Shown: positions 17,735 through 28,308 of the stretch, piece by piece | Layout of the letters: each line of letters opens with the position of its first letter | How positions within the stretch are numbered: the first letter of the stretch is position 1 | Assembly: GCF_023073315.1 (NCBI RefSeq) | Contig: NZ_JADPJH010000034.1 | Coordinates: forward strand, 531,801-595,800 | Length of the DNA stretch: 64,000 nucleotides | Reading direction: 5' to 3' | From: Bradyrhizobium sp. 1 | Lineage (GTDB): Bacteria > Pseudomonadota > Alphaproteobacteria > Rhizobiales > Xanthobacteraceae | Translations under genes and position numbers: made by a program | The notes under the pieces: model-generated | What the model saw: only the letters and a program-made list of their open reading frames with translations | What the model was told of the DNA's origin: nothing | Databases searched by the model: none

Positions 17735-19147
17735 ATGAACATGGTGACCCCCATTGAGCGTCCCGACCAATTGCTCGGCGCCCTGCGCGACAAGCTTGGA
17801 GCTGCCGCCGTGCTCGTTGGCAGCGAGGTGCCGGCGCGCAATTGCAACGACTGGAGCGCGAGCCTGCCGCAAACGCCGCGCGCAGTGATCCGACCGCTCG
17901 ATGCGCAAGGTGTTGCCGACGCGATTCTGACGTGCCGGCAGGCGCGTCTGCCTTTCGTACCGCAGGGCGGATTGACCGGGCTGTGTCGCGGCGCCTCGCC
18001 GGAAGCCGGCTGGGTCGCGATCTCGCTGGAGCGCATGACCGGCATCGAGGAGATCGATCGCGCGTCGATGACGATGACGGTCAGGGCCGGCACGCCGCTG
18101 GAGACGATCCAGAAGGCGGCGGATGAAGCCGGCTTCTTCTTTCCGCTCGATCTCGGCTCGCGCGGCTCCTGCGCGATCGGCGGCAATCTCTCCACGAATG
18201 CCGGCGGCAATCGCGTGATCCGCTACGGCATGACGCGCGAGCTGGTGCTCGGTCTCGAAGTGGTGCTGCCCGACGGCACCATCATCACCAGCCTCAACAA
18301 ATTGATGAAGAACAATGCGGGCTACGATCTGAAACATCTCTTCATCGGCTCGGAAGGCACGCTCGGCATCATCACCCGCGTGGTGCTGAAGCTGTTTCCG
18401 AAGCCGCGCTCGACCATGGCCGCGCTCTGCGCGCTGAAGGACTATGCCGCGGTGATCGCGCTGCTCGATGCCGCGCGCAGCGGGCTCGGGCCTTTGCTGT
18501 CGGCGTTCGAGGTGATGTGGCCGGACTATTGGGACGTGATCACGAATCGCGCCGGCGTGAAGCCGCCGGTCGCCGCAGGCCAGGGCCTCTACGTGCTGGT
18601 GGAAGCGCAAGGCACCGACGAGAGTATCGACGCGCCGCGCTTCCAGGCCTGGCTTGAAGAGCTGATGGAGCGCGGACTGCTCGCGGATGCCGCCGTGGCG
18701 CAATCACTGGCGCAGACGCAAGCGTTCTGGCGCGTGCGCGACATCTGCGCCGAATTCGGCCAGGTGCTGGGTCCGCACATCTCCTACGACATCGGCCTTG
18801 CGGTGGCGCGGATGGACGAATTTGTCACGCGCTGCAAGGCCGCGCTCGCTGATGGCATCAAGGGATGCGAGAGCGTCTATTACGGTCATATCGGCGACGG
18901 CAATCTGCATCTGGTGTCCTGGGTCACCGGCCTCACCATCGAGCAGCAGCCGAAGGAAGAGATGGACGCGATCATCTATGGCCTCGTGCGCGAGATGGGC
19001 GGCAGCGTCTCCGCCGAGCACGGCATCGGCACCTTGAAGAAGAAGTGGCTAGGCCATGCGAGGGGCGAGGCCGAGATCGCGCTGATGCGGACGCTGAAGG
19101 CCGCGCTCGATCCCGACCATCTGCTCAATCCCGGCAAGGTGATCTGA
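17735..19147 (+). CDS. FAD-binding oxidase / D-2-hydroxyacid dehydrogenase (GlcD-like)
   Basis: The 470-residue flavoenzyme has an N-terminal FAD_binding_4 (PCMH) domain with PFVPQGGLTGLCRGA and LSTNAGGNRVIRYGM, and a C-terminal FAD-oxidase domain with YYGHIGDGNLHLVSW and the terminal SAEHGIGTLKKKWL. These are the marks of GlcD, D-lactate and D-2-hydroxyglutarate dehydrogenases. It would oxidise a D-2-hydroxy acid to the 2-oxo acid. A strong ribosome site (AGGAGG, 17723-17728) fixes the ATG at 17735. It precedes the GntR gene by eight bases and is divergent from an aldolase, suggesting a hydroxy-acid catabolic route. Confidence 0.88.
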   Translation: MNMVTPIERPDQLLGALRDKLGAAAVLVGSEVPARNCNDWSASLPQTPRAVIRPLDAQGVADAILTCRQARLPFVPQGGLTGLCRGASPEAGWVAISLERMTGIEEIDRASMTMTVRAGTPLETIQKAADEAGFFFPLDLGSRGSCAIGGNLSTNAGGNRVIRYGMTRELVLGLEVVLPDGTIITSLNKLMKNNAGYDLKHLFIGSEGTLGIITRVVLKLFPKPRSTMAALCALKDYAAVIALLDAARSGLGPLLSAFEVMWPDYWDVITNRAGVKPPVAAGQGLYVLVEAQGTDESIDAPRFQAWLEELMERGLLADAAVAQSLAQTQAFWRVRDICAEFGQVLGPHISYDIGLAVARMDEFVTRCKAALADGIKGCESVYYGHIGDGNLHLVSWVTGLTIEQQPKEEMDAIIYGLVREMGGSVSAEHGIGTLKKKWLGHARGEAEIALMRTLKAALDPDHLLNPGKVI

Positions 19148-19155
19148 GAGAGCAG

Positions 19156-19821
19156 ATGCACTCGCTGAAACTCGATACGCCGAAATCGCTGTCGCAGCGC
19201 GTGATGCAGCGGCTGCGCCAGGCCATCATCGAGGGCGAGTTCGCGCTGGGCGCTGCGATCTCCGAGGAGATGGTGGCGAACTCCTTCGGCGTCAGCCGCA
19301 CGCCGGTGCGCGAGGCGATGGGCCAATTGCAGGCGCAAGGCCTCGTGGTGATCCGCCCGCAGGTCGGCAGTTTTGTCTTTACGCCGAGCGCGGAGGACAT
19401 CACCGCGCTCTGCACCTTCCGGATCGCGCTCGAACCCAAGGCCGCCGAGCTTGCCTTCCGCCACGATCGTGATGGCGCGGTGCAGACAATGAGCGATGCG
19501 ATCGCGGCAATGGAGCCGGCGGTCGCAGCCAAGGACAACATCGCCTATGGCCGTGCCGATGCCGTGTTCCACGAGGGACTTTTCGCCCATTGCGGCAACC
19601 GCTACCTCGCCGAATCCTACCAGCTCGCATCTAGCCGCGTTGCCGCGCTCCGCACCAATCTGACCTCACCGATCGACGTGCGGACCCGCACGTCCTTCGA
19701 CGAGCACCGCAAGCTGCTCGATTTCTTCGCGCGCGGCGAGTTTGCGGCCTACGAAGCACTGATGACCACGCACATCACCAATTCAGGCGTGGCCTATGCC
19801 AAGGCGCTTAAACTGGATTGA
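19156..19821 (+). CDS. GntR-family regulator with FCD ligand domain
   Basis: The 221-residue protein has an N-terminal GntR winged helix (SQRVMQRLRQAIIEGEFALG, then FGVSRTPVREAMGQL) and an all-helical FCD domain with the metal/ligand residues Asp and His typical of the family (ADAVFHEGLF, then FDEHRKLLDFFARG). FCD regulators sense hydroxy or keto acids. It follows the FAD oxidase by eight bases and very probably controls that gene and the divergent aldolase through the operator at 17647-17669. The start at 19156 fits the HTH position; longer frames extend into the upstream gene. Confidence 0.9.
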   Translation: MHSLKLDTPKSLSQRVMQRLRQAIIEGEFALGAAISEEMVANSFGVSRTPVREAMGQLQAQGLVVIRPQVGSFVFTPSAEDITALCTFRIALEPKAAELAFRHDRDGAVQTMSDAIAAMEPAVAAKDNIAYGRADAVFHEGLFAHCGNRYLAESYQLASSRVAALRTNLTSPIDVRTRTSFDEHRKLLDFFARGEFAAYEALMTTHITNSGVAYAKALKLD

Positions 19822-19827
19822 GCGCGT

Positions 19828-19992
19828 CTACCGCCCGTCCTGCGATCCCGGCCGGTCCAGAAAATCCAGCGCGGTGTTGATCTGCTCGAGCTGGTGCTCG
19901 ATCCTGTCGCGATCTTCGACGGCTTGCGCCTTCTCGAGTTCCTCGACGAGCTTCTGTTTCCGCGCCAGCAAGTTCTCTATGACGGTACTCAC
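19828..19992 (-). CDS. Small coiled-coil protein
   Basis: This 54-residue ORF starts at GTG with a good ribosome site (GGGGGA) just upstream. It encodes a single charged amphipathic helix (ENLLARKQKLVEELEKAQAV, later RIEHQLEQINTALDF) resembling SlyX-like small helical proteins, but I cannot name a family. A longer version from an upstream ATG exists but adds a Cys/Gly-rich segment that looks non-coding. It converges with the GntR gene six bases away. Function unknown. Confidence 0.55.
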   Translation of the reverse strand: MSTVIENLLARKQKLVEELEKAQAVEDRDRIEHQLEQINTALDFLDRPGSQDGR

Positions 19993-20186
19993 AAGTCCCC
20001 CATCGCCCCAAAGCGAGCATCGAGGCAAAAGTCCGATGGCGCGCACTGGCGCCCGGATGCCGAGGCGCGCGCGAGCGGAGCTCGCGCCGGTGCCTCAAGT
20101 CAGAATGTTCGCGGGCGAGGTTGGTTCCTGCAAATGATCTGGAACTGATGGAACTAGTTGCAGTGAACGCTGCGCGATGATCGCCG

Positions 20187-20477
20187 TCAGAAATTTCTCT
20201 GCCCGTGGAGCAATTGTATATCCGACGCAGGCCGCGGTGAGAATCCGGAAGACGGATCGCTGAAATGCATATGCGGCACGCGCACTGCTCCGGGAGGCGA
20301 GGCGATGCTCGCGAGCAACACCGGCACGACAGGCGTGCGCGTGATCGAGACCGAGAACACCGCCAGCAGCACGCAAACCATGCAGAGCCGCATCTGCACC
20401 GTCCTGCGATCGGAGATCGGCAGAAACAGGAAAAACAGCATCGCGAGGATCAGCAGCGCGTCGATCAGAAAAAACAT
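20187..20477 (-). CDS. Small membrane protein, hypothetical
   Basis: The ATG is preceded by a clear AGGGAGAG ribosome site. The 96-residue product begins with a strong hydrophobic segment (FLIDALLILAMLFFLFLPI), a short polar turn, and a second hydrophobic segment (LCMVCVLLAVFSVSI), followed by a polar tail. This looks like a real two-helix inner-membrane protein, although the C-terminal 40 residues have poor coding character. No family recognised. Confidence 0.42.
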   Translation of the reverse strand: MFFLIDALLILAMLFFLFLPISDRRTVQMRLCMVCVLLAVFSVSITRTPVVPVLLASIASPPGAVRVPHMHFSDPSSGFSPRPASDIQLLHGQRNF

Positions 20478-20621
20478 GGATCTCTCCCTTGATACTGTCG
20501 GGAGGATGACGCGGCGCAGCCCGCCGGTATGTGGACGGCGTCACACAGCTGACGGCGCTGGCATCGCACTGCGGCCGTGATACGGCCTTGCAAAACAAGC
20601 ACCGTTCACGCGGACGGATGA

Positions 20622-21092
20622 GGGAGGCGCGAGCGGCTTGCCGAACGAGGCCTGCTCGAATTCGCGGTGGTCGATCCCGGCAGCGTCAATTTTACGCTGA
20701 CCGTGACCAATGCAGAGGCGAAGCCGGCGGAGACCTATCTCAATCCGGAGACCCACATCCGCCACGGGCTCAGCGTTGCCGCGCGCCACGGCATCCATCC
20801 CGCTTTCGCGATTTACGAGCCCGGCTTCATCCGCGTTGGCGCGGCGCTGGCCCGCGGGAGCGGCGTGAAGATGCCGATCTACCGCTTCATGTTCTCGCAG
20901 CAGTTTGCGTTCTGCTTTCCGCCAAAGCCTTATGGCCTTGCGGCGCTGGTCACCCTGGCCGAGGAGAAAGCGCGTGGTGCGCCCTGGGTGGTCTCCGGCC
21001 TCGGCCTCGACGTCACGCCGCTGATCCCCGACGAGCACGGCGGCGGACCGGCCACGACTGCCGAGGTCCGGCGGGTGCTCGCGAACAGTTAA
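20622..21092 (+). pseudogene. Remnant of a beta-keto acid cleavage enzyme (BKACE) gene
   Basis: The frame is open from just after a TGA at 20619 to the stop at 21092 and encodes the middle of a BKACE protein (PF05853, 3-keto-5-aminohexanoate cleavage family): AERGLLEFAVVDPGSVNFT, then PETHIRHGLSVAARHGI, IYEPGFIRVGAAL and SGLGLDVTPLIP. Family members are about 270-310 residues. Here the N-terminal metal-binding and substrate segments are missing, and after PLIP the sequence jumps to ATTAEVRRVLANS, the usual extreme C-terminus, so the GGHVRVGLED-type segment is also deleted. A GTG at 20667 could still start a 141-residue product, but activity is not expected. Confidence 0.72.
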
Positions 21093-21188
21093 CGGGCCCG
21101 CGCGGGCCGGATGGCCGGCCGCGGAACCGCGATTCTTCACGTACCCGTCGGTTGTATTCGGGGGCGCGCAGTCCTATGCGTATGCCCC

Positions 21189-23210
<2,022 letters not shown>

Positions 23211-23697
23211 CGGGCGAGAGCCGGATGAGGTCCGACGCATTCGAGCCGCTGCAAAAAAATATCGAAAACAACCCCATGCACAGTAGCGGGCGGCAGCAAA
23301 ATCAAAGACTTAAAGCTCGGCCAGATCTGGGATGATTTGTCATCGCGCCTCTGCATTTCTCCAAGCGCGATCCCTTCGCAAACGCCATTAATTTTCTGTT
23401 TTTACGAAACAGCAGTTGACCCGTCGGGCAAAACAGGCGCATGATGGCATCATTGGGCGTTGCGTAACGCGGAGGCCGACCGCGCCTCAGATCGATATCC
23501 TCAGGCTTCACACCGCGTCCCGCGCGCAAGCTATTCCGCTCGGCCTCGCGGGATTACGAGGCAGATCCGCTCGGCGGCCCCCGCAGAAGTCCCGCTTGCT
23601 GAAGTATCTATAGAGCCTCGAGCGCCGCTTTGACGCGGACCAGCGCAGCGTGGGCTATGAATGTCGAGCGCCCACCGAACCATGCAGGAGCACTCGC
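23211..23697. other. Gene-poor stretch, 487 bases
   Basis: No convincing coding region is present. Short ORFs on both strands have Arg-rich, shadow-like composition. AT content is locally higher than the surroundings around 23230-23420. It may contain decayed dispersed-repeat sequence, but I could not pair it with another copy in this window. Confidence 0.45.
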
Positions 23698-24075
23698 TTG
23701 CCAAGACAGAACGTCTCGTCGGGTTACGATTTCGAAGACACATACGGATACTCGCGCGCCGTCCGCGTCGGAAACCAGGTCCTTGTGTCGGGTACGACGG
23801 CCCGCACGCCGCAGCTCGGCGGCGATGCCTACACCCAAGCCAAGGCCGCGCTATCGATCATAGCCGACGCACTGGCCAGGACCGGCGCAGGAATGCACCA
23901 CGTCGTACGCACGGTGGTGTACGTTTTAGACTTGGCCGACACCGAACATGTTGCTCGCGCTCATTCCGAGGTCTTCGATCAAATCCGTCCCGTGAGCACG
24001 CTCGTTCAGGTCAGCGCCCTCACGCCAGCTTCCGCACGGGTCGAGATCGAAGCAATGGCGATCATCCACGACTGA
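23698..24075 (+). CDS. RidA-family (YjgF/UK114) protein
   Basis: The product is about 125 residues if started at TTG 23698, which has AGGAG seven bases upstream and gives the expected family length; an ATG at 23650 would add 16 residues without homology character. Core features are VGNQVLVSGTTA, AYTQAKAALSIIADALARTG and VVRTVVYVLDLAD, then a C-terminal VEIEAMAIIHD. The canonical catalytic Arg of RidA (near CRVxVE) appears as ASARVEIEA, so imine deaminase activity is plausible. Single gene; the substrate may be an enamine/imine from an unlinked pathway. Confidence 0.8.
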   Translation: MPRQNVSSGYDFEDTYGYSRAVRVGNQVLVSGTTARTPQLGGDAYTQAKAALSIIADALARTGAGMHHVVRTVVYVLDLADTEHVARAHSEVFDQIRPVSTLVQVSALTPASARVEIEAMAIIHD

Positions 24076-24274
24076 CCACGGTGTCGCGTCCTGCGCGCAG
24101 GCTGTTCCGCGCCGGCTCGACCCGCCGGAAAAAAAATGGATCGTGCTCCACCTCACGGCGATTGCGGCACCGATCATTCTTGATCTCGGAGAGCAGACCT
24201 CTTTCGCTCCAGATTTTCGAACTGGGCTGGCCATGACTTGGCCTCTGATTTGAGAGTGATTGACTTCGCGGCAT

Positions 24275-24297
24275 CATGCAACATATAAAGTTACATG
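24275..24297. promoter_or_regulatory. Near-perfect inverted repeat overlapping the Rrf2 gene start
   Basis: CATGCAAC (24275-24282) and GTTACATG (24290-24297) form an inverted repeat with one mismatch and a 7-bp AT-rich spacer. It covers the start codon (24295) of the Rrf2 regulator, so it is a candidate autoregulatory operator. Confidence 0.45.
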
Positions 24298-24753
24298 AAA
24301 CGCGACAGTCGTCTATCCGGCATACTTCACGTCCTGCTGCACATGGCGAATCAGCCGGGCTCCTTCACGTCCGAGACCCTGGCGAAAGCCATGGACACCA
24401 ATCCGGTGGTGATCCGTCGCATCATGGCAGGCCTGCGGGACCTCGGTTATGTCCGCTCCGAGAAGGGGCATGGCGGCGGCTGGACGCTCGCTTGCGACCT
24501 TTCCAAGGTGACGCTGCGCGACGTTTACATCGCGCTCGGCCGTCCCACGCTTCTGGCCATGGGCAACCGGACGGAGGCACCCGGCTGCCTCGTCGAGCAG
24601 GCCGTCAACGCCGCCCTCGATCAGGCATTTGGCGATGCAGAGGCGTTGCTGCTGGCGCGCTTTGGCGAGGTGACGCTGGCGATGCTGGGCGACGATCTGC
24701 GCAAGCGCCTCGGTTCCCGAAAGCTTCAGGGCATGAGCACGCATCACGCGTGA
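24295..24753 (+). CDS. Rrf2-family transcriptional regulator
   Basis: The 152-residue protein has an Rrf2 winged helix: GILHVLLHMANQPGSFTSET, recognition region TNPVVIRRIMAGLRDLGYV and wing SEKGHGGGWTLACDLSKVTL. The cysteine-rich loop that binds a 2Fe-2S cluster in IscR or NsrR is absent; only one Cys (APGCLVE) is present in the sensing region, as in YwnA-like members. It lies 22 bp upstream of a methyltransferase gene and probably regulates it and itself. Signal sensed is unknown, but thiol or electrophile sensing by the lone Cys is possible. Confidence 0.86.
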   Translation: MKRDSRLSGILHVLLHMANQPGSFTSETLAKAMDTNPVVIRRIMAGLRDLGYVRSEKGHGGGWTLACDLSKVTLRDVYIALGRPTLLAMGNRTEAPGCLVEQAVNAALDQAFGDAEALLLARFGEVTLAMLGDDLRKRLGSRKLQGMSTHHA

Positions 24754-24775
24754 CGAAATTCACGAGCAGGACAAC

Positions 24776-25456
24776 ATGTTGACCAACGTTCAAAGCGCAT
24801 TCTCCGATCCGCAAATGGTGGCGAAATACACCGAAGGACCGCCGCGGTTCGTTCCCGGCTACAATTCGATGCTGTCCATGGCGGCGATCCTTCTGGGCGA
24901 GCGTGCGCGTGAAGATGCGCGAATACTCGTTCTTGGCGCCGGCGGCGGCCTGGAGCTGAATGCCTTTGCGCAAGCGCGGCCGCGCTGGACCTTCGATGGC
25001 GTGGACCCGTCCGCCGCGATGCTGAATCTGGCGAAGGAGACGCTGGGTCCGCTCGCATCGCGCGCGCGTCTGCACCAAGGCTATATCGACGATGCACCGG
25101 AGGGGCCGTTCGACGGCGCGACGTGCCTGTTGACCCTGCATTTCGTCGATGTCGAGGAACGGCTGCGAATAGCGTCCGAAATCCGCCGCCGCCTCAATCC
25201 CGGCGCGCCGTTCGTCGCGGCCCATTTCAGCATCCCCGGCGACGACGATGAACGGCCGGTTTGGCTCTCGCGGTATTCTGCCTTTCTGGCCGCAGCCGGA
25301 GTCGAGCCCGACAAGGCGGCCGCCGCGCGAAAGGCGGTCGACGGCCAGTTGAGCATTCTTGCACCAGAACAGGACGTCGTGATCTTGCGCGACGCAGGCT
25401 TCTCCGACCCGACCCTGTTCTACGCCGGCTTCACGTTCCGCGGCTGGGTGGCCTAG
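24776..25456 (+). CDS. Class I SAM-dependent methyltransferase
   Basis: The 226-residue protein shows the Rossmann methyltransferase pattern: motif I ILVLGAGGGLELNAFA, motif II acid in FDGVDPSAAML, motif post-I LHQGYIDDAPEGPFDGATC, and LLTLHFVD. The N-terminal SAFSDPQMVAKYTEGPPRFVPG matches small-molecule methyltransferases of the UbiE-like type. It is cotranscribed with the Rrf2 regulator. Substrate unknown; the pair may respond to and modify a toxic small molecule, which is inference. Confidence 0.85.
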   Translation: MLTNVQSAFSDPQMVAKYTEGPPRFVPGYNSMLSMAAILLGERAREDARILVLGAGGGLELNAFAQARPRWTFDGVDPSAAMLNLAKETLGPLASRARLHQGYIDDAPEGPFDGATCLLTLHFVDVEERLRIASEIRRRLNPGAPFVAAHFSIPGDDDERPVWLSRYSAFLAAAGVEPDKAAAARKAVDGQLSILAPEQDVVILRDAGFSDPTLFYAGFTFRGWVA

Positions 25457-25474
25457 GCCTGAAGTGCTCAGGCA

Positions 25475-25960
25475 TCACCGATCCACCGGCACCCCCGCCC
25501 CGCGATGATACCGGCTGGAAAAAAACACCAGCGGCGTGGTGTCGCGGTAGTCGCAGGTCGAGACTTCGGCGATGATCAGCGTGTGGTCGCTGACATCGAT
25601 TTGTCGTGTGACCTCGCAGGCGAACCAGGCCATGCAGTCGGACAAGCGCGGCAAGCCGTCCACGATCTCGTAATCCGGACTGGCGCCCGTGTTCGGCTGG
25701 CTCGCGAAATGCCGCGACAGGTCCCTTCCGTGATCCGGCAGCACGTTGACACAGTAGCGGCCGGTCGCCGAGATCGCGCGGTGCATGCGGCCGGGCATGA
25801 CGGAGACCAGCACGGTCGGCGGCGACAGGCTGACGGTGACGAAGCTGTTCGCGGTCATGCCGCAGACGCGGCCGTGCTCGTCGAGCGCAGTCAGCACAGC
25901 GACGCCGGTTGCAAAGCGCGATGCGGCTTCGCGGAATGATGCGGGATTGGCGCGCGGCAT
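25475..25960 (-). CDS. Flavin reductase, partner of styrene-type monooxygenase
   Basis: The product (about 161 residues) is a FMN-binding split-barrel flavin reductase (HpaC/StyB type): SFREAASRFATGVAVLTA, GMTANSFVTVSLSPPTVLVSV, and RYHRGAGVPV at the end. Such enzymes use NADH to make free FADH2 for a separate monooxygenase. The ATG at 25960 has GAGGA at proper spacing; one 18 bases upstream is also possible. It directly follows the monooxygenase gene on the same strand, giving a StyA/StyB-like two-component system. Confidence 0.88.
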   Translation of the reverse strand: MPRANPASFREAASRFATGVAVLTALDEHGRVCGMTANSFVTVSLSPPTVLVSVMPGRMHRAISATGRYCVNVLPDHGRDLSRHFASQPNTGASPDYEIVDGLPRLSDCMAWFACEVTRQIDVSDHTLIIAEVSTCDYRDTTPLVFFSSRYHRGAGVPVDR

Positions 25961-25984
25961 GTCATTCCTCGCCCGCATCGATCC

Positions 25985-27235
25985 TCACGCAATCGCCCTG
26001 ACCGGCTCTGGCGGCGCCGACATGCGGTCGATCCAGGCCTGGATGCGCTGCGGCGTGGAGATGCGATCCCACTGCCGGTCCGGGTAATTGAAGTTCTCGG
26101 TGAACTCGTTGGCCAATGCTGGATTCTGGCTCATCGCGCCGATCAGCATGCCCAAGGCTTCCGTGGGCGGCTGAAGCATCACATTGGTCCAGCGCGAGGC
26201 CGCCAGTACGCGGTCCTGCCGCTTCAAATCGATCTTCTCGCACAGGCCCGCATCACACGCCTCGGCGCTGACGATCTCCTCGCCGAGCACGAAGGCCGCG
26301 TAGGAGGCGACATTGGCGCCCTGGCCCATCATGGGATCGACGATGGCATGGACGTCGCCCAGCGCGATCGCGCATTTTCCGTCGTCGAATTCGACCATGG
26401 TGTTGCGCACAGTCGGGACGACGCCGCCTTGCAGGAGATCCTGCGGCTGCGCGAGGTCGAAGCGTGCGGTGTCGATGCGGTCGTAGGTGGTGGGATGATG
26501 CTTCTCCAGCTTTCCGAGCAGCACCTTCAGAAAATTTTTCGGGTTGTCGTCGTAGCTGAGCGTCGCCAGCTCCTCCATGTCGCCGCCGGGCACGTTCTCC
26601 ATCAGCAGCGCGTTGGCGATGCCGCCGAAGGTGATGGTCGGGATCACGATCATCTCGCCGTGGCCGGGTGAGACCGAGAGCGTGACGTTCATGGGATCGG
26701 GCTGCCGCACACCGGTGTAGAGCCCGACACAGAGCCGCCGTTGCGGCTGCGAATAGGGCGTGTGCTCGGGACGGTAGGTGAAGAGCTGGCCCAGCGGCCC
26801 CTTGCCGGTCGAGACGACCAGCAGATCGAAGCGGGTGACCAGCGGACGGATGTCGCGTTCTTCAATACGGCGATATTCGATCCTGCCGCCACGCTTCATG
26901 AAGTCCTGCATCAGCGCGGGGAGATAGATCCGGTAGTCGACGGCGCGGCTCGGCTTCGAGAAATCGCCGCGAAAGCTCAGCGGCTGCGGAAAATTGAAGA
27001 CATGGTCGTGGTAATCATAATAGTCCTTCGGATCGGTCCAATGATTGACACCGAGATAGTCTTCGCGTGCGAGGGTCACGTGGTGATGCGCGACGGTGTT
27101 GAGGAGCCGGCTATTTCTGTAATCCTCGGGCGGCCGGTCCGTGATGATGGTGGCCTCCACGCCATGCTTCTGAAGGTAGAGCGCGAGATGCAGTCCTGCG
27201 ATTCCCGCGCCGACGATTCCGATGTTGCGTGCCAC
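25985..27235 (-). CDS. Styrene/indole monooxygenase, oxygenase component (StyA-like)
   Basis: The 416-residue flavoprotein has the N-terminal FAD motif IGIVGAGIAGLHLALYL and the GDVHAIVDPMMGQGAN motif of group E monooxygenases. Its length matches StyA (about 415 residues) when started at GTG 27235, which has a strong GGGGAGGG ribosome site; the longer frame start is unlikely. Group E enzymes epoxidise styrene or indole using FADH2 from a partner reductase, which follows here. It is divergent from a LysR gene with an operator in between. Native substrate is not known; indole, styrene or an aryl alkene are candidates. Confidence 0.88.
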   Translation of the reverse strand: MARNIGIVGAGIAGLHLALYLQKHGVEATIITDRPPEDYRNSRLLNTVAHHHVTLAREDYLGVNHWTDPKDYYDYHDHVFNFPQPLSFRGDFSKPSRAVDYRIYLPALMQDFMKRGGRIEYRRIEERDIRPLVTRFDLLVVSTGKGPLGQLFTYRPEHTPYSQPQRRLCVGLYTGVRQPDPMNVTLSVSPGHGEMIVIPTITFGGIANALLMENVPGGDMEELATLSYDDNPKNFLKVLLGKLEKHHPTTYDRIDTARFDLAQPQDLLQGGVVPTVRNTMVEFDDGKCAIALGDVHAIVDPMMGQGANVASYAAFVLGEEIVSAEACDAGLCEKIDLKRQDRVLAASRWTNVMLQPPTEALGMLIGAMSQNPALANEFTENFNYPDRQWDRISTPQRIQAWIDRMSAPPEPVRAIA

Positions 27236-27313
27236 GTCATGCCCTCCCCTGATTTCCTGCCCTGTCACGGCTTGTTTCGAGGGAGCCTAGCGATCCACCG
27301 CCTTGCCCACTAC

Positions 27314-27350
27314 GGAATAGATAGGATATAATTTATTCCAGATCGGAATG
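27314..27350. promoter_or_regulatory. Nested LysR-type operator half-sites
   Basis: Three half-sites occur in the divergent gap: GGAATA (27314-27319), TATTCC (27334-27339) and GGAATG (27345-27350). The first two form an inverted pair spaced by 14 bp; the second and third form a tighter near-palindrome (ATTTATTCC / GGAATGAAT around a 5-bp centre). This layout of recognition and activation sites suits a LysR regulator acting on itself and the monooxygenase. Confidence 0.52.
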
Positions 27351-27354
27351 AATT

Positions 27355-28308
27355 ATGGACCGGATCGATTGCCTGCGTGCTTTCGTTCGCACCCTGGAGG
27401 GTGGCAGCTTCTCGGCTGCGGCGAAGGAGCTCGGCATCGGCCAGCCCGCCATCAGCAAGCGTATCGCGATGCTGGAGAGCGAATTCGGAACGCAGCTGTT
27501 CTTGCGGACGACACGCACGCTGAAGCCGACGGCGGAAGCGCACCGCATCTACGATCTCGCGCGGCAGATTCTCGACAGTTTCGACATGGCGCGGTCGAGT
27601 GTCGAACAGGCAGCACCCCGCCCGACCGGCACGCTCCGGATCGGCGTTCCGTCGTCGTTCGGACGCCGCTACATGATGCCTGTCATCGCCGAGTATGTGC
27701 GGAATTATCCGGAGGTGCGGGTCGACATCCGCTTCAGCGAGCGATTCGTCAATCTTGTCGAAGAAGGCATCGAGCTTGCGCTGCGGATTGGACATCTGGA
27801 AGCGAGCACGCTGGTCGCCCGCCGGCTCGGGACCGTGCAGCGCCATCTGGTTGCGACGCCCACTTATCTGCACGGCCGCCCGCTGCCGCGGACGCCGGAT
27901 GACCTGACCTCACACCAGTGCATCGTGTATTCGCGGATGTCGCTGGCGCAGCAATGGGTCTTCGACTCCGAACATGGCCGCCACGTCGCATCGATCAACG
28001 GACCGATTCACGTCGACGATGCCGATGCGATGCAGGAGGCGACGATGCAGCATCTCGGCATCGCCATCCTGCCCGACTGGAATGCCGCGGACGGGCTGCG
28101 CAGCGGCGAGCTCGAGCATGTGCTGCCGGACTACACCATCGCCGCGCTGCCCCTGCATGCGGTCTATCCGGAGACGCACTGGATGTCGCTGCGCGCGCGA
28201 CGTTTTCTGGATCTCCTGGTCGAACGCGCTGAACATTTCGCGCCGCTCCATCGCATACCCGCACCGCCAGCGCAGGCGGTTGACGCCGTCCCCGCCATCA
28301 TTAAATGA
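27355..28308 (+). CDS. LysR-family transcriptional regulator
   Basis: The 317-residue protein has the LysR N-terminal helix-turn-helix (MDRIDCLRAFVRTLEGGSFS, then GIGQPAISKRIAMLE) and a periplasmic-binding-like effector domain of about 200 residues (RIGVPSSFGRRYMMPVIAEY). It belongs to the CrgA/DsdC-like group. It is divergent from the monooxygenase and overlaps the downstream luciferase-like gene by four bases (ATGA), so it probably controls both directions. The inducer is likely an aromatic or its oxidation product; that is inferred from neighbours. Confidence 0.9.
   Translation: MDRIDCLRAFVRTLEGGSFSAAAKELGIGQPAISKRIAMLESEFGTQLFLRTTRTLKPTAEAHRIYDLARQILDSFDMARSSVEQAAPRPTGTLRIGVPSSFGRRYMMPVIAEYVRNYPEVRVDIRFSERFVNLVEEGIELALRIGHLEASTLVARRLGTVQRHLVATPTYLHGRPLPRTPDDLTSHQCIVYSRMSLAQQWVFDSEHGRHVASINGPIHVDDADAMQEATMQHLGIAILPDWNAADGLRSGELEHVLPDYTIAALPLHAVYPETHWMSLRARRFLDLLVERAEHFAPLHRIPAPPAQAVDAVPAIIK

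Noticed and set aside
23302..23613. Small frames on both strands in the gene-poor stretch
   Set aside because: No ribosome site, motif or coding-like composition that would separate them from chance.
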